A stretch of DNA of 5,151 bases from Pseudomonadota bacterium (GTDB taxonomy: Bacteria; Bdellovibrionota_C; UBA2361; OMII01). The position numbers and the translations under genes are program-made. Below the pieces are notes generated by a model. That model saw nothing but the letters and a program-made list of their open reading frames with translations, did no database searches and was not told the DNA's origin. The DNA is taken from positions 1-5,151 of the forward strand of contig JAIXPR010000346.1 in NCBI GenBank assembly GCA_027486155.1, written 5' to 3'. This document shows positions 1-5,151 of the stretch, piece after piece (the first letter of the stretch is position 1; each line of letters begins with the position of its first letter).

Positions 1-250
1 GCTCGATTTCCTGGCGGACAAGAAGATCCTCTCTGAGATCGATATCCTTGATGGAATGAAGCGGTACGAACTGCTTCACCCTGACCACCATCACCACCAC
101 CTCGTCTGCACCTCGTGTAAGGATATCCAGTGCGTGGAAGTGCCCCATCATGACCTTCACGCACTTGAGGGAAAAATCCAACAAACGCACAATTTTACCG
201 TGCAATCTCATGTGCTTGAGTTCTTTGGACTCTGTCGCAAGTGCTCATAG
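1..250 (+). CDS. Fur-family metal-responsive transcriptional regulator, 3' part (5' end outside window)
   Basis: The frame is open from the first base of the window (first full codon at base 2) to a TAG at 248-250, giving about 82 residues, so more than a third of a typical 130-150 residue Fur protein is missing at the N-terminus. The visible start (LDFLADKKILSEIDILDG) matches the end of the Fur winged-helix DNA-binding domain. The rest is the dimerisation and metal-binding domain: a run of five histidines followed by LVCTSC (first CxxC), an acidic position in QCVEVP, QSHVLEFFG with the conserved histidine, and a terminal CRKC (second CxxC). In the family the two CxxC motifs bind a structural zinc, and the His/Glu positions form the regulatory metal site. 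The protein would be a cytoplasmic repressor. Whether it senses iron (Fur), zinc (Zur) or peroxide (PerR) cannot be decided from this fragment. The in-frame ATG at 56 is internal and is not the real start. Confidence 0.93.
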   Translation, partial: LDFLADKKILSEIDILDGMKRYELLHPDHHHHHLVCTSCKDIQCVEVPHHDLHALEGKIQQTHNFTVQSHVLEFFGLCRKCS

Positions 251-278
251 AAAAGGGCTATCAACAGCCGAGGTGGTC

Positions 279-307
279 TTTGCATCGGGGGGTAATTCAT
301 TTAGTAT
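279..307 (+). promoter_or_regulatory. Candidate sigma70-type promoter for the desaturase gene
   Basis: TTTGCA (279-284) and TAGTAT (302-307) are separated by 17 bases, and each matches four of six positions of the -35 and -10 consensus. Transcription would begin near 313-315, leaving an untranslated leader of roughly 45 bases that contains the hairpin at 324-339. The gap between the Fur-family stop and the desaturase start is 110 bases, enough for a separate promoter. I saw no recognisable Fur box here. This is pattern matching only, and read-through from the upstream gene is equally possible. Confidence 0.3.
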
Positions 308-323
308 GGGCCTCCTGTGGTTC

Positions 324-339
324 GCGAGAATAATCTCGC
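324..339 (+). repeat. Perfect inverted repeat in the desaturase leader
   Basis: GCGAGA (324-329) and TCTCGC (334-339) form a perfect 6-bp dyad around the four-base loop ATAA. It lies 21 bases before the desaturase ATG and just downstream of the candidate promoter. It could be a regulator operator or a small RNA hairpin in the leader; the right side has no T-run, so it does not look like a terminator. An eight-base palindrome, AGATATCT (346-353), follows and overlaps the weak ribosome-binding region. Confidence 0.5.
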
Positions 340-360
340 CCCTGGAGATATCTTGAGAAC

Positions 361-1251
361 ATGAGCACCAGCGGCAACCCTCTTCATCCCGTCAACCTGA
401 TCAAACAAGCCGCGTTCTGGGCGATTCACCTCGGATGCCTCTTGGTAATTTGGGCTGGGTTTAGCTGGGTAGCGTTCGGGGTGTGCATGGCCCTCTATGC
501 GATCCGAATGTTCGGCATCACCGGCGTGTATCACCGCTACTTCTCACACCGCAGCTACAAGACGAGCCGTTGGTTCCAATTCGTTCTTGCCTTCATCGGC
601 GCGACCTCGGCGCAAAAAGGTCCTATCTGGTGGGCCTCCCATCACCGCCACCACCATCAGTTCTCGGACACCGAGGAAGATGTCCATCCACCACGTATCT
701 ACGGCATGTGGTGGGCGCACGTTGGATGGGTACTAAGCACACAGTTCGTTGAGACCCGTTGGGAGCTCGTAAAGGATCTCGTTAAGTTCCCAGAGCTTTG
801 TCTCCTTGAGCGGCACCACATCGTTCCTCCTGTTCTTCTCGGTCTTGGGGTCACCGGTCTCGGCTACTTCCTACAGACCTACTACCCTGAACTTGGAACA
901 GGGCCGCTTCAGATGTTCACATGGGGATTCTGCATTAGCACAACGCTCCTCTACCACGGCACATTCTGCATCAACTCCCTCGCGCACGTACTTGGCAAGG
1001 CGCGCTTCAAAACGGGTGACGACAGCAAGAACAGCTTCCTCCTGGCGATCATCACACTCGGCGAGGGATGGCATAACAACCATCACCGGTATCCCGGCTC
1101 TGAGCGTCAGGGGTTCTACTGGTGGGAGGTTGATATCTCACACTACACCCTCAAGGTGCTCTCATGGTTTGGGCTCGTCTGGGATCTTCGTGAGCCGCCA
1201 GCTCGTATCTACGAGGAAGCCCTTGAGCGTAAGGCCGCGCTTTCAGCGTAA
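361..1251 (+). CDS. Membrane diiron fatty-acid (acyl-CoA / acyl-lipid delta-9 type) desaturase
   Basis: This complete 296-residue integral membrane enzyme is expected to introduce a cis double bond into a saturated acyl chain using O2 and electrons from a ferredoxin, cytochrome b5 or similar donor, so tuning membrane fluidity. The metal ligands of the stearoyl-CoA desaturase family are present: box 1 HRYFSH (H58, H63), box 2 HRHHH (H95, H98, H99), NSLAH (N205, H209), and box 3 HNNHH (H238, H241, H242). That makes nine histidines plus one asparagine, the full diiron set. Hydrophobic segments lie at about residues 18-50, 71-91, 152-173 and 184-206. There is no fused cytochrome b5 or ferredoxin domain, as is usual for bacterial members of about 300 residues. 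ATG 361 is well supported, because an in-frame stop lies at 331-333 and no other start codon falls between. The ribosome site is weak: GGAG at 344-347 is 13 bases away. It follows the Fur-family gene on the same strand. Exact substrate and double-bond position are not readable from the sequence. Confidence 0.95.
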   Translation: MSTSGNPLHPVNLIKQAAFWAIHLGCLLVIWAGFSWVAFGVCMALYAIRMFGITGVYHRYFSHRSYKTSRWFQFVLAFIGATSAQKGPIWWASHHRHHHQFSDTEEDVHPPRIYGMWWAHVGWVLSTQFVETRWELVKDLVKFPELCLLERHHIVPPVLLGLGVTGLGYFLQTYYPELGTGPLQMFTWGFCISTTLLYHGTFCINSLAHVLGKARFKTGDDSKNSFLLAIITLGEGWHNNHHRYPGSERQGFYWWEVDISHYTLKVLSWFGLVWDLREPPARIYEEALERKAALSA

Positions 1252-1298
1252 AGAGCGACTAAAAGAACCTCGATTCTAAGCACTTACAGAAGCATTTT

Positions 1299-1319
1299 GG
1301 GGCGCAATTGCTGCGTCCC
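1299..1319 (+). terminator. Possible weak terminator or leader hairpin after the desaturase gene
   Basis: GGGGCGCA (1299-1306) pairs with TGCGTCCC (1312-1319) across a five-base loop, giving eight pairs including one G-U. It begins 48 bases past the desaturase stop and is followed by TTGCTT, which is only a poor U-tract. It may therefore be an inefficient terminator, or the first of three hairpins in the leader of the glycosyltransferase gene. On the minus strand it is followed by A residues and would not terminate. Confidence 0.35.
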
Positions 1320-1335
1320 TTGCTTCCGCCCGGGC

Positions 1336-1351
1336 ATCCTAATCATAGGAT
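1336..1351. repeat. Perfect inverted repeat upstream of the glycosyltransferase gene
   Basis: ATCCTA (1336-1341) and TAGGAT (1346-1351) form a perfect 6-bp dyad with the four-base loop ATCA, 58 bases before the proposed GTG start. The near-palindromic 16-base form resembles an operator for a dimeric regulator, but it could also fold as RNA. No known operator consensus was recognised. Confidence 0.45.
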
Positions 1352-1358
1352 TCTGAAA

Positions 1359-1379
1359 GCGCGCCTCTGTCGTGCGCGC
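1359..1379. repeat. GCGCGC inverted/direct repeat pair in the glycosyltransferase leader
   Basis: GCGCGC occurs at 1359-1364 and again at 1374-1379, nine bases apart. Because the hexamer is self-complementary, the two copies can pair as a strong 6-bp GC stem in RNA; with the following C, each copy also reads as the direct repeat GCGCGCC. It ends 30 bases before the GTG start and forms the third hairpin of the leader. Short GC repeats arise by chance fairly easily, so function is uncertain. Confidence 0.4.
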
Positions 1380-1409
1380 CTTACCTTCACCAACCACGCG
1401 GGAGCATCT

Positions 1410-2690
1410 GTGAAGATCCTTATCTTTAACCAAGACTGGTTCGCCGCTGAACTACGAGAGCTCGGTCATGAGGTCAGAACCTGCGGATCCGAGCCACACC
1501 TCGAGCACCACATTCCCGTCATAACGAATAACCTCGAGAGCGTCATCTCAGGTCTCACCGGATTTGTTCCTGATGTGATCCTCTGGCACGACAACAGCAT
1601 GACGACGTTTCTTATGTCGGGGCTGGAATCGACCACTATCCCCATAGTTTTCTACTCGGTCGATACCTTCCACCACGCTCCGATGCACTCCTTGATGGCG
1701 GAGATATTCGACCACGTGCTCGTGGCGCAGAAGGATTATGTGGGGGTGTTCGATGGGTGTGGGACCCCCGCTACATGGCTTCCCCTCTGGGCACCTCGAT
1801 ATGTTGAAGCGAGCGCCCGCAAAACGTGGCCCGTCTCCTTCGTCGGCAACTTAAACGCGAAGCTCAATCCCCGCCGGGTCGCGTTCTTTGAGAAGCTCCA
1901 ACACCACATCCCCATTCAGATCGCGCAAGGGAATTACTGGGAGCACTTTCCTTTCTCTGAGATCGTAGTGAATCAAACCGTGAAGGGAGATCTAAACTTC
2001 CGCGTGTTTGAGGCGATGATGTGCGGCGCGCTCCTACTCACGGAGCGAACACCGAACGGTCTATTTGAGATATTTCGAGAGGGAGAGCATCTTATCACGT
2101 ACACTCCCGATAGCGTTGAGGAGGCGACGGAGAAGGCAACCTACCTCTTGGCTCATCCGGAGCAGATGCGCCACATAGCCCACGCTGGGAGAGAGGAGAT
2201 CCTCGCACGACACCTTCCGAAGCATCGGGCCCAAACGGTGCATGAGCTACTCTCCTCCGTAAAGAAAAGAACGCCCGCCAAGGACCGTCATTTCCGATCG
2301 ATGGTAAACCACGCCCTAACCACCCTCATCGCCGCGCGAAAAAGTGGTCACTACCACGCTACACCTCTCACGGCGTGTCTTCTCGCGGCGCAGCGGGGTC
2401 TTGAGGCCCGGGAGGAGCTCTCAAACACGCAGGCCGGTTACCTCATTCGGGCGTGTCACGCCTATGATGAGATGACGAAGGGATCGGTCGGTAGAAGGCT
2501 CCTCGAGCATTTCGCGACCGCCATGCCTACGCAGGAGATGGTGGTTCTCTCCGCTATCCGCAATCTCCTCAACACCGGGAGCAGGCTTGAGGCTGAAGTC
2601 CTCGCCTCCAAGATAAGCACCTCTCCGCCCAACGAGGTGTTTCACCACGCGGAGCGCGCGATTCACGAGATCCTTACCAAAATTAATTAG
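1410..2690 (+). CDS. CgeB-like glycosyltransferase (Glyco_trans_1_2 type) with extra helical C-terminal region
   Basis: From GTG 1410 the product is 426 residues. It opens with the Rossmann-like strand MKILIFNQDW typical of GT-B enzymes. A second N-terminal-domain region has VPDVILWHDN (53-62) and IPIVFYSVDTFHH (77-89). The C-terminal nucleotide-sugar-binding half shows VSFVGNLN (142-149), a conserved NQTVKGDLNFRVFEAMMCGA block (188-207) and GLFEIFREGEHLITY (217-231), then a helix ending near HRAQTVHELL (272-281). This layout is characteristic of CgeB / DUF3880-type glycosyltransferases, which are cytoplasmic enzymes often linked to cell-surface or protein glycosylation. Donor and acceptor are unknown. 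Residues from about 295 to 426 form an added, predominantly helical region that I do not recognise. The frame opens earlier (TTG 1308), but those 34 residues look non-coding and overlap hairpins. GTG 1410 has GGGAG at 1400-1404, five bases upstream, and starts exactly at the beta strand. The gene overlaps the convergent downstream gene by four bases. Confidence 0.8.
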   Translation: MKILIFNQDWFAAELRELGHEVRTCGSEPHLEHHIPVITNNLESVISGLTGFVPDVILWHDNSMTTFLMSGLESTTIPIVFYSVDTFHHAPMHSLMAEIFDHVLVAQKDYVGVFDGCGTPATWLPLWAPRYVEASARKTWPVSFVGNLNAKLNPRRVAFFEKLQHHIPIQIAQGNYWEHFPFSEIVVNQTVKGDLNFRVFEAMMCGALLLTERTPNGLFEIFREGEHLITYTPDSVEEATEKATYLLAHPEQMRHIAHAGREEILARHLPKHRAQTVHELLSSVKKRTPAKDRHFRSMVNHALTTLIAARKSGHYHATPLTACLLAAQRGLEAREELSNTQAGYLIRACHAYDEMTKGSVGRRLLEHFATAMPTQEMVVLSAIRNLLNTGSRLEAEVLASKISTSPPNEVFHHAERAIHEILTKIN

Positions 2691-3190
2691 CGAACGTCGG
2701 CGAGCTTCTTATCCAGCATGAGGTTGCCGACGGTCAGTCTACCATCCTCTTTGAGGATGAAGATGACGTAGAACCGTTCGCTCCCATCAGACACATAGAA
2801 GGAGCGCGCGAATCCAACACCTTTCACGTCGTCGATACGCCGATAGGTAGGGAACGGCTGATCTTCAAGGTGCTGCTTAGCGAACCCCTCGAAGAACGGA
2901 ATGAACCGCTCGTAGATGATCATGTCGATCGCGCCCTTCCCTCGCTGCTCCATGCGAATCGTTCCGGGGCTTAACATCGCTCGAAAGGCTTTACCGTCTC
3001 CCTTCTCAAGAGTTTCAACCGCCTTATCAGCGAAGGCCCCATATTCCTCAGCCATCGCCGCGGGGACCTCAGCTTTTCCGGAGTCGGCGCCGAAGTCGGC
3101 CTGAGCTGAGCGTAGGGACACGCTCTGCATGACGACCGCAACGACGAGCGACGTAGCAAGCGAAAGGAGAAATGTTCGGCGTTTACGCAT
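2687..3190 (-). CDS. Exported small protein of unknown function, possible NTF2-like fold
   Basis: The product is 167 residues with a clear Sec signal peptide: RKRR at the N-terminus, a hydrophobic stretch at about residues 7-25, and an A-x-A site (AQA, 29-31) with cleavage predicted before DFG. The mature protein of about 136 residues has no cysteine, so disulfides are not involved, and there is no lipobox, so it is expected free in the periplasm or outside. The mature part has a helical start (AMAEEYGAFADKAVETLEKG), then FRAMLSP and later alternating strands (GVGFARSFYVSDGSERFYV, IFILKEDGRLTVGNLML). This helix-then-sheet order, with the 'kgDgkAframl' pattern, recalls small NTF2-like / DUF3887-like secreted proteins; that is an inference and no specific family is claimed. 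ATG 3190 is supported by the signal peptide and by an in-frame stop 16-18 bases upstream. No good Shine-Dalgarno is visible. It stands alone on its strand, divergent from the GNAT gene and convergent with the glycosyltransferase. Confidence 0.8.
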   Translation of the reverse strand: MRKRRTFLLSLATSLVVAVVMQSVSLRSAQADFGADSGKAEVPAAMAEEYGAFADKAVETLEKGDGKAFRAMLSPGTIRMEQRGKGAIDMIIYERFIPFFEGFAKQHLEDQPFPTYRRIDDVKGVGFARSFYVSDGSERFYVIFILKEDGRLTVGNLMLDKKLADVR

Positions 3191-3223
3191 ACTAGAAAGT
3201 ATCGGCTACCCCTTCCCCGTCTG

Positions 3224-3268
3224 CAACGGAAAAGTCATAACAGCCCCAAGTTGGCGACTTTTTCGTTG
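3224..3268. repeat. Long inverted repeat (13-bp arms) in the divergent intergenic region
   Basis: CAACGGAAAAGTC (3224-3236) is complementary to GACTTTTTCGTTG (3256-3268) over all 13 positions, with a single G-T (G-U in plus-strand RNA) pair. The 19-base loop holds a smaller interrupted palindrome, CCAA-G-TTGG (3246-3254). It lies 34 bases upstream of the minus-strand exported-protein start and 82 bases upstream of the GNAT start, so a terminator role is unlikely unless transcription arrives from one side. An operator, a structured leader or a small RNA are all possible. The length of the match makes chance less likely than for the other dyads in this window. Confidence 0.6.
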
Positions 3269-3294
3269 AGCCTCAGCTCTCCTAAGGGCATAAC
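3266..3294 (+). promoter_or_regulatory. Candidate sigma70-type promoter for the GNAT gene
   Basis: TTGAGC (3266-3271) and CATAAC (3289-3294) are separated by 17 bases and each matches four of six consensus positions. Transcription would begin around 3300, about 50 bases before the ATG. The -35 overlaps the last bases of the long inverted repeat, and the -10 sits largely in the loop of the dyad at 3282-3299, which suggests possible repressor control. This is a consensus match only. Confidence 0.35.
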
Positions 3295-3299
3295 CTTAG
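3282..3299. repeat. Perfect 6-bp inverted repeat flanking the candidate -10 element
   Basis: CTAAGG (3282-3287) and CCTTAG (3294-3299) are perfect inverted copies separated by GCATAA. The arrangement brackets most of the candidate -10 hexamer of the GNAT promoter, as an operator might. It has no T-run on either strand, so it does not look like a terminator. Confidence 0.45.
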
Positions 3300-3350
3300 A
3301 CGAGCGACCGATGCCGTTGCATATCCGATTACAAGCCCTACGGCCAGAAC

Positions 3351-3770
3351 ATGGAAACCTTCGACAACATCTCCGAAATAACTTCAGAAGAGGATTGGCG
3401 AGAGGCTGCTGAGGTGCTTCGAGCACTGCGACCAACGCTCGACATCGAGCAGTTCGTGGGGCGTCGAGTGACCTTGATCAGAGAGGGCTATCGACTACTC
3501 TCCAAACGGGAGAATGGTCGCATAGTTTCCATCGCCAGTTACACCATCTCACCGCATGCCGTGATGGGCAGAGAGATGCTTATCCATGACATGGCCACAA
3601 AACCTGATGCCCAAGGAGCTGGCCACGCGAGCACGTTACTCGCCGCATTGACCACCATCGCGCGTTCACAGGAATGCGGTCGCCTGTTTGTCCACACTCG
3701 AAATGCAGAGCAATTTTACGAACGGAATGGTTTTGCAGTTTACTCAACTGGTATGATACTGGCGCACTAA
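3351..3770 (+). CDS. GNAT-family N-acetyltransferase
   Basis: The product is a 139-residue cytoplasmic enzyme of the usual single-domain GNAT length, expected to transfer an acetyl group from acetyl-CoA to an amine. The acetyl-CoA-binding motif A runs from strand MLIHDMATKPDAQ (76-88) into the pyrophosphate loop QGAGHA (88-93, fitting Q/R-x-x-G-x-G/A) and the helix STLLAALTTIA. It is followed by the strand RLFVHT (111-116) and motif B AEQFYERNGFAVY (119-131), a hallmark of the fold. The N-terminal part (residues 1-60) is helical with a strand turn at SKRENGRIVSIASY. The substrate cannot be told; similar orphan enzymes act on small molecules, antibiotics or protein N-termini. ATG 3351 is the only ATG in the open frame after an in-frame stop at 3297, but no clear Shine-Dalgarno precedes it. 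It is monocistronic: the next gene is on the opposite strand. Confidence 0.88.
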   Translation: METFDNISEITSEEDWREAAEVLRALRPTLDIEQFVGRRVTLIREGYRLLSKRENGRIVSIASYTISPHAVMGREMLIHDMATKPDAQGAGHASTLLAALTTIARSQECGRLFVHTRNAEQFYERNGFAVYSTGMILAH

Positions 3771-3826
3771 AAAGGTAGGTGACGCCCTGCAGCCGATAGA
3801 CAACGCCGTCGCTCCGGTGACCGACC

Positions 3827-3848
3827 CTGTCGGCGAGTCCGCTGACAG
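3827..3848 (+). repeat. Stem-loop in the gap between convergent genes
   Basis: CTGTCGGCG (3827-3835) pairs with CGCTGACAG (3840-3848) across the tetraloop AGTC, giving nine pairs including one G-U in plus-strand RNA. It starts 57 bases past the GNAT stop. No T-run follows on either strand, so it is not a classical intrinsic terminator, but it could stabilise the GNAT 3' end. The rest of the 174-base gap (3771-3944) holds a short CGGT-G-ACCG dyad (3815-3823) and a 10-base palindrome CGTACGTACG (3909-3918). I see no credible gene there. Confidence 0.45.
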
Positions 3849-3944
3849 ACGGAAGATCTCGGAGACTCGAACAGTGTGCGGAGTGTCCTAATCGCCTGAG
3901 AATGCCGGCGTACGTACGTGTTACGAATCTGACCTCCCGCCGAT

Positions 3945-5151
3945 TTACCCAAGCGTCGTTCGCTCCAAGACTCGCGTTGTGGAATGCTGAACGATCGTCG
4001 ACTCGTTCTTAAACAAACCGAACAATCTCAGCGGTACACTCACCTTGGCCGATACCACCGCCTGCGAGTCGTTCTCGCCTAACGACGTGGCAACCTCCAA
4101 ACAGTTATGCTGCGAAGCTTCGCACACCGGCTGGTACACCGCAGGGGGATATCCTGCCCGCACCGCTTCAACGACTCGCCGCTGGGCGGCGGAGAGGATA
4201 GATAACCGTGCCTGCTCGCCGGACGAATCAGCTCCTAGTATGACGCTCTGCTTCCGACACCGTCCCTCACTTGCGGCGCAACACCGCTCCGCCTCCGCTT
4301 CACTCAGCCCCCGTCCGCAGAGCAGCTCTCTCGCACCTCCCTGCGCATCTGTGTAGACGGCACACCGTTCTGTCGGCGGCTCCGCGCTAAAAACCGGGGA
4401 GGAAGGAAGTGTAACGAGGGAGATCGTAGCGTCCTGCGGAATCTTCTCGCGTGTTTGATACAATCGCCGCGCCTCCGCCTCCTGAGAACCACACGTTGTA
4501 GCGTCGAAGGGGCCGACCACCATCTGTGGAAAGGTTGTGGTTATAGCGGCGTCACACAAGCTATTTTCACTATACGGAACCGAGTCTACACGCCGAGCTT
4601 GAGGACGGGCGCAGGCCGGGAGCGGTTGTTCGGAACACGCTTTGATTCTCTTCACTCCCATCGTCATTGGACGCTTGGTATACGCCGTGACCTTCATGTC
4701 TGCTGTCGTCACACCACATCGACCGGCTATATCTGTAAGGGTTGTAGATTCCGAGCATCCCTCGTAATACTCAGGTAACTCTCCCTGACACGGTTTAGTC
4801 TCAACCTTGGGCGCGCATACCGTTTTCGAAGTTGGCACGAGAAGATTGAATGAATAGGGGCGCATCAAGCGCCCCTTGGAAGCGTCGGTTTGGAGGCGAG
4901 CTATTGTCGTCGAAAGAGTGCGCTCAACGGTCTGGCTTCGATCGGACGAACAGGTATCTTCACCCGTTACGACCGCTGAGAATGAAGCTCCTTTAGTGAG
5001 AGAGACGTAATCCACAGGAGCTTTTTTCGGAGGGCGATCGCACTTTGAAGGATTGGACGTATATCCGCAATCGCTCTGCTCATGCACCAGTCGATATTGC
5101 GGTAGCCACACCTCAAGCTTTCCACCGTTCCAAGCGACCCGCTGATTATTA
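3945..5151 (-). CDS. Large cysteine-rich protein, C-terminal part, possibly TadE/TadG-like (5' end outside window)
   Basis: On the minus strand the frame is open from the window edge (5151) to a TAA at 3945-3947. About 401 residues are visible and the start lies beyond the window; the GTG at 5109-5111 is internal, since the preceding codons (NNQRVAWNGGKLE) read smoothly into it. Eighteen cysteines are spread over the visible chain, including a tight cluster C-x11-CC-x6-C (residues 265-285 counting from that GTG). This suggests an exported, disulfide-stabilised protein. No hydrophobic membrane segment is visible, so any signal peptide or anchor must be in the missing N-terminus. The end, with KVSVPLRLFGLFKNESTIV followed by a Ser/Thr and Arg-Glu-containing tail, resembles the closing strands of TadE/TadG-type pilus-assembly pseudopilins. 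That is a weak structural analogy, not an identification. An EAEA-R motif after CG occurs twice (207-215 and 265-276), hinting at an internal duplication. No enzymatic motif was recognised. Confidence 0.75.
   Translation of the reverse strand, partial: NNQRVAWNGGKLEVWLPQYRLVHEQSDCGYTSNPSKCDRPPKKAPVDYVSLTKGASFSAVVTGEDTCSSDRSQTVERTLSTTIARLQTDASKGRLMRPYSFNLLVPTSKTVCAPKVETKPCQGELPEYYEGCSESTTLTDIAGRCGVTTADMKVTAYTKRPMTMGVKRIKACSEQPLPACARPQARRVDSVPYSENSLCDAAITTTFPQMVVGPFDATTCGSQEAEARRLYQTREKIPQDATISLVTLPSSPVFSAEPPTERCAVYTDAQGGARELLCGRGLSEAEAERCCAASEGRCRKQSVILGADSSGEQARLSILSAAQRRVVEAVRAGYPPAVYQPVCEASQHNCLEVATSLGENDSQAVVSAKVSVPLRLFGLFKNESTIVQHSTTRVLERTTLG

Noticed and set aside
84..105. CAC/CAT triplet run resembling a short tandem repeat.
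   Set aside because: It encodes the histidine-rich metal-binding stretch normal for Fur-family proteins, so it is explained by coding constraint.
255..285. Possible terminator after the Fur-family gene (GGCT / AGCC stem at 256-269).
   Set aside because: The stem is only four base pairs and has no T-run on the plus strand; the CTTTT that follows it on the minus strand serves no gene there.
1308..1409. N-terminal extension of the glycosyltransferase from TTG 1308.
   Set aside because: The 34 extra residues are Arg/Pro/His-rich and unlike a GT-B start, the DNA is full of inverted repeats, and GTG 1410 has a good ribosome site and begins exactly at the first beta strand.
3190..3226. Minus-strand promoter with GATACT as -10 just before the exported-protein ATG.
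   Set aside because: The -35 match is only three of six and the implied transcript would be nearly leaderless, so the support is too thin.
3850..3900. tRNA T-arm-like string (GACTCGAAC) near 3866-3874.
   Set aside because: Neither a complementary T-stem nor an acceptor stem, anticodon arm or CCA-like end could be placed around it on either strand.
3767..3952. A 61-codon minus-strand reading frame starting with TTG inside the end of the cysteine-rich gene.
   Set aside because: The product is arginine- and serine-rich with no domain pattern, has a weak start codon and fills the gap exactly as a chance frame would in GC-rich sequence.

Overview
This 5,151-base window looks like ordinary chromosome from a Gram-negative-type, free-living bacterium of moderate GC content. 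The phylum cannot be fixed from the sequence. The protein set (Fur-family regulator, membrane diiron fatty-acid desaturase, CgeB-like glycosyltransferase, secreted small protein, GNAT acetyltransferase, cysteine-rich protein with a possible TadE/TadG-type end) would fit a deltaproteobacterial, Bdellovibrionota-like or similar environmental lineage, but that is an inference from flavour. I see no transposase, integrase, tRNA, rRNA, CRISPR array or phage gene.

Layout. Bases 1-250 (+) carry the 3' end of a Fur-family metal-responsive repressor whose start lies before the window. After a 110-base gap with a weak promoter candidate and a 6-bp hairpin comes a complete fatty-acid desaturase (361-1251, +) with all the histidine boxes. 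A 158-base gap (1252-1409) holds three consecutive inverted repeats. It is followed by a glycosyltransferase of the CgeB / Glyco_trans_1_2 type (1410-2690, +) with an uncharacterised helical C-terminal extension. That gene ends tail to tail with a small exported protein gene on the minus strand (2687-3190), and the two stop codons share the tetranucleotide TTAG. A 160-base divergent intergenic region (3191-3350) has a 13-bp-stem inverted repeat and a second dyad around a promoter candidate. It precedes a GNAT acetyltransferase (3351-3770, +). After a 174-base gap between convergent genes, the rest of the window (3945-5151, minus) is the C-terminal part of a large cysteine-rich protein that is still open at the window edge.

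How the genes fit together. The clearest possible link is between the Fur-family regulator and the iron-dependent desaturase directly downstream on the same strand; both concern metal, but the sequence does not prove co-regulation. The other genes look like independent units: strand changes at about 2690, 3190-3350 and 3770-3945 break up any operon. I found no convincing novel multi-gene system. The best candidates for a second look are the cysteine-rich minus-strand protein, the structured divergent promoter region, the multi-hairpin leader before the glycosyltransferase, and that enzyme's extra C-terminal domain.
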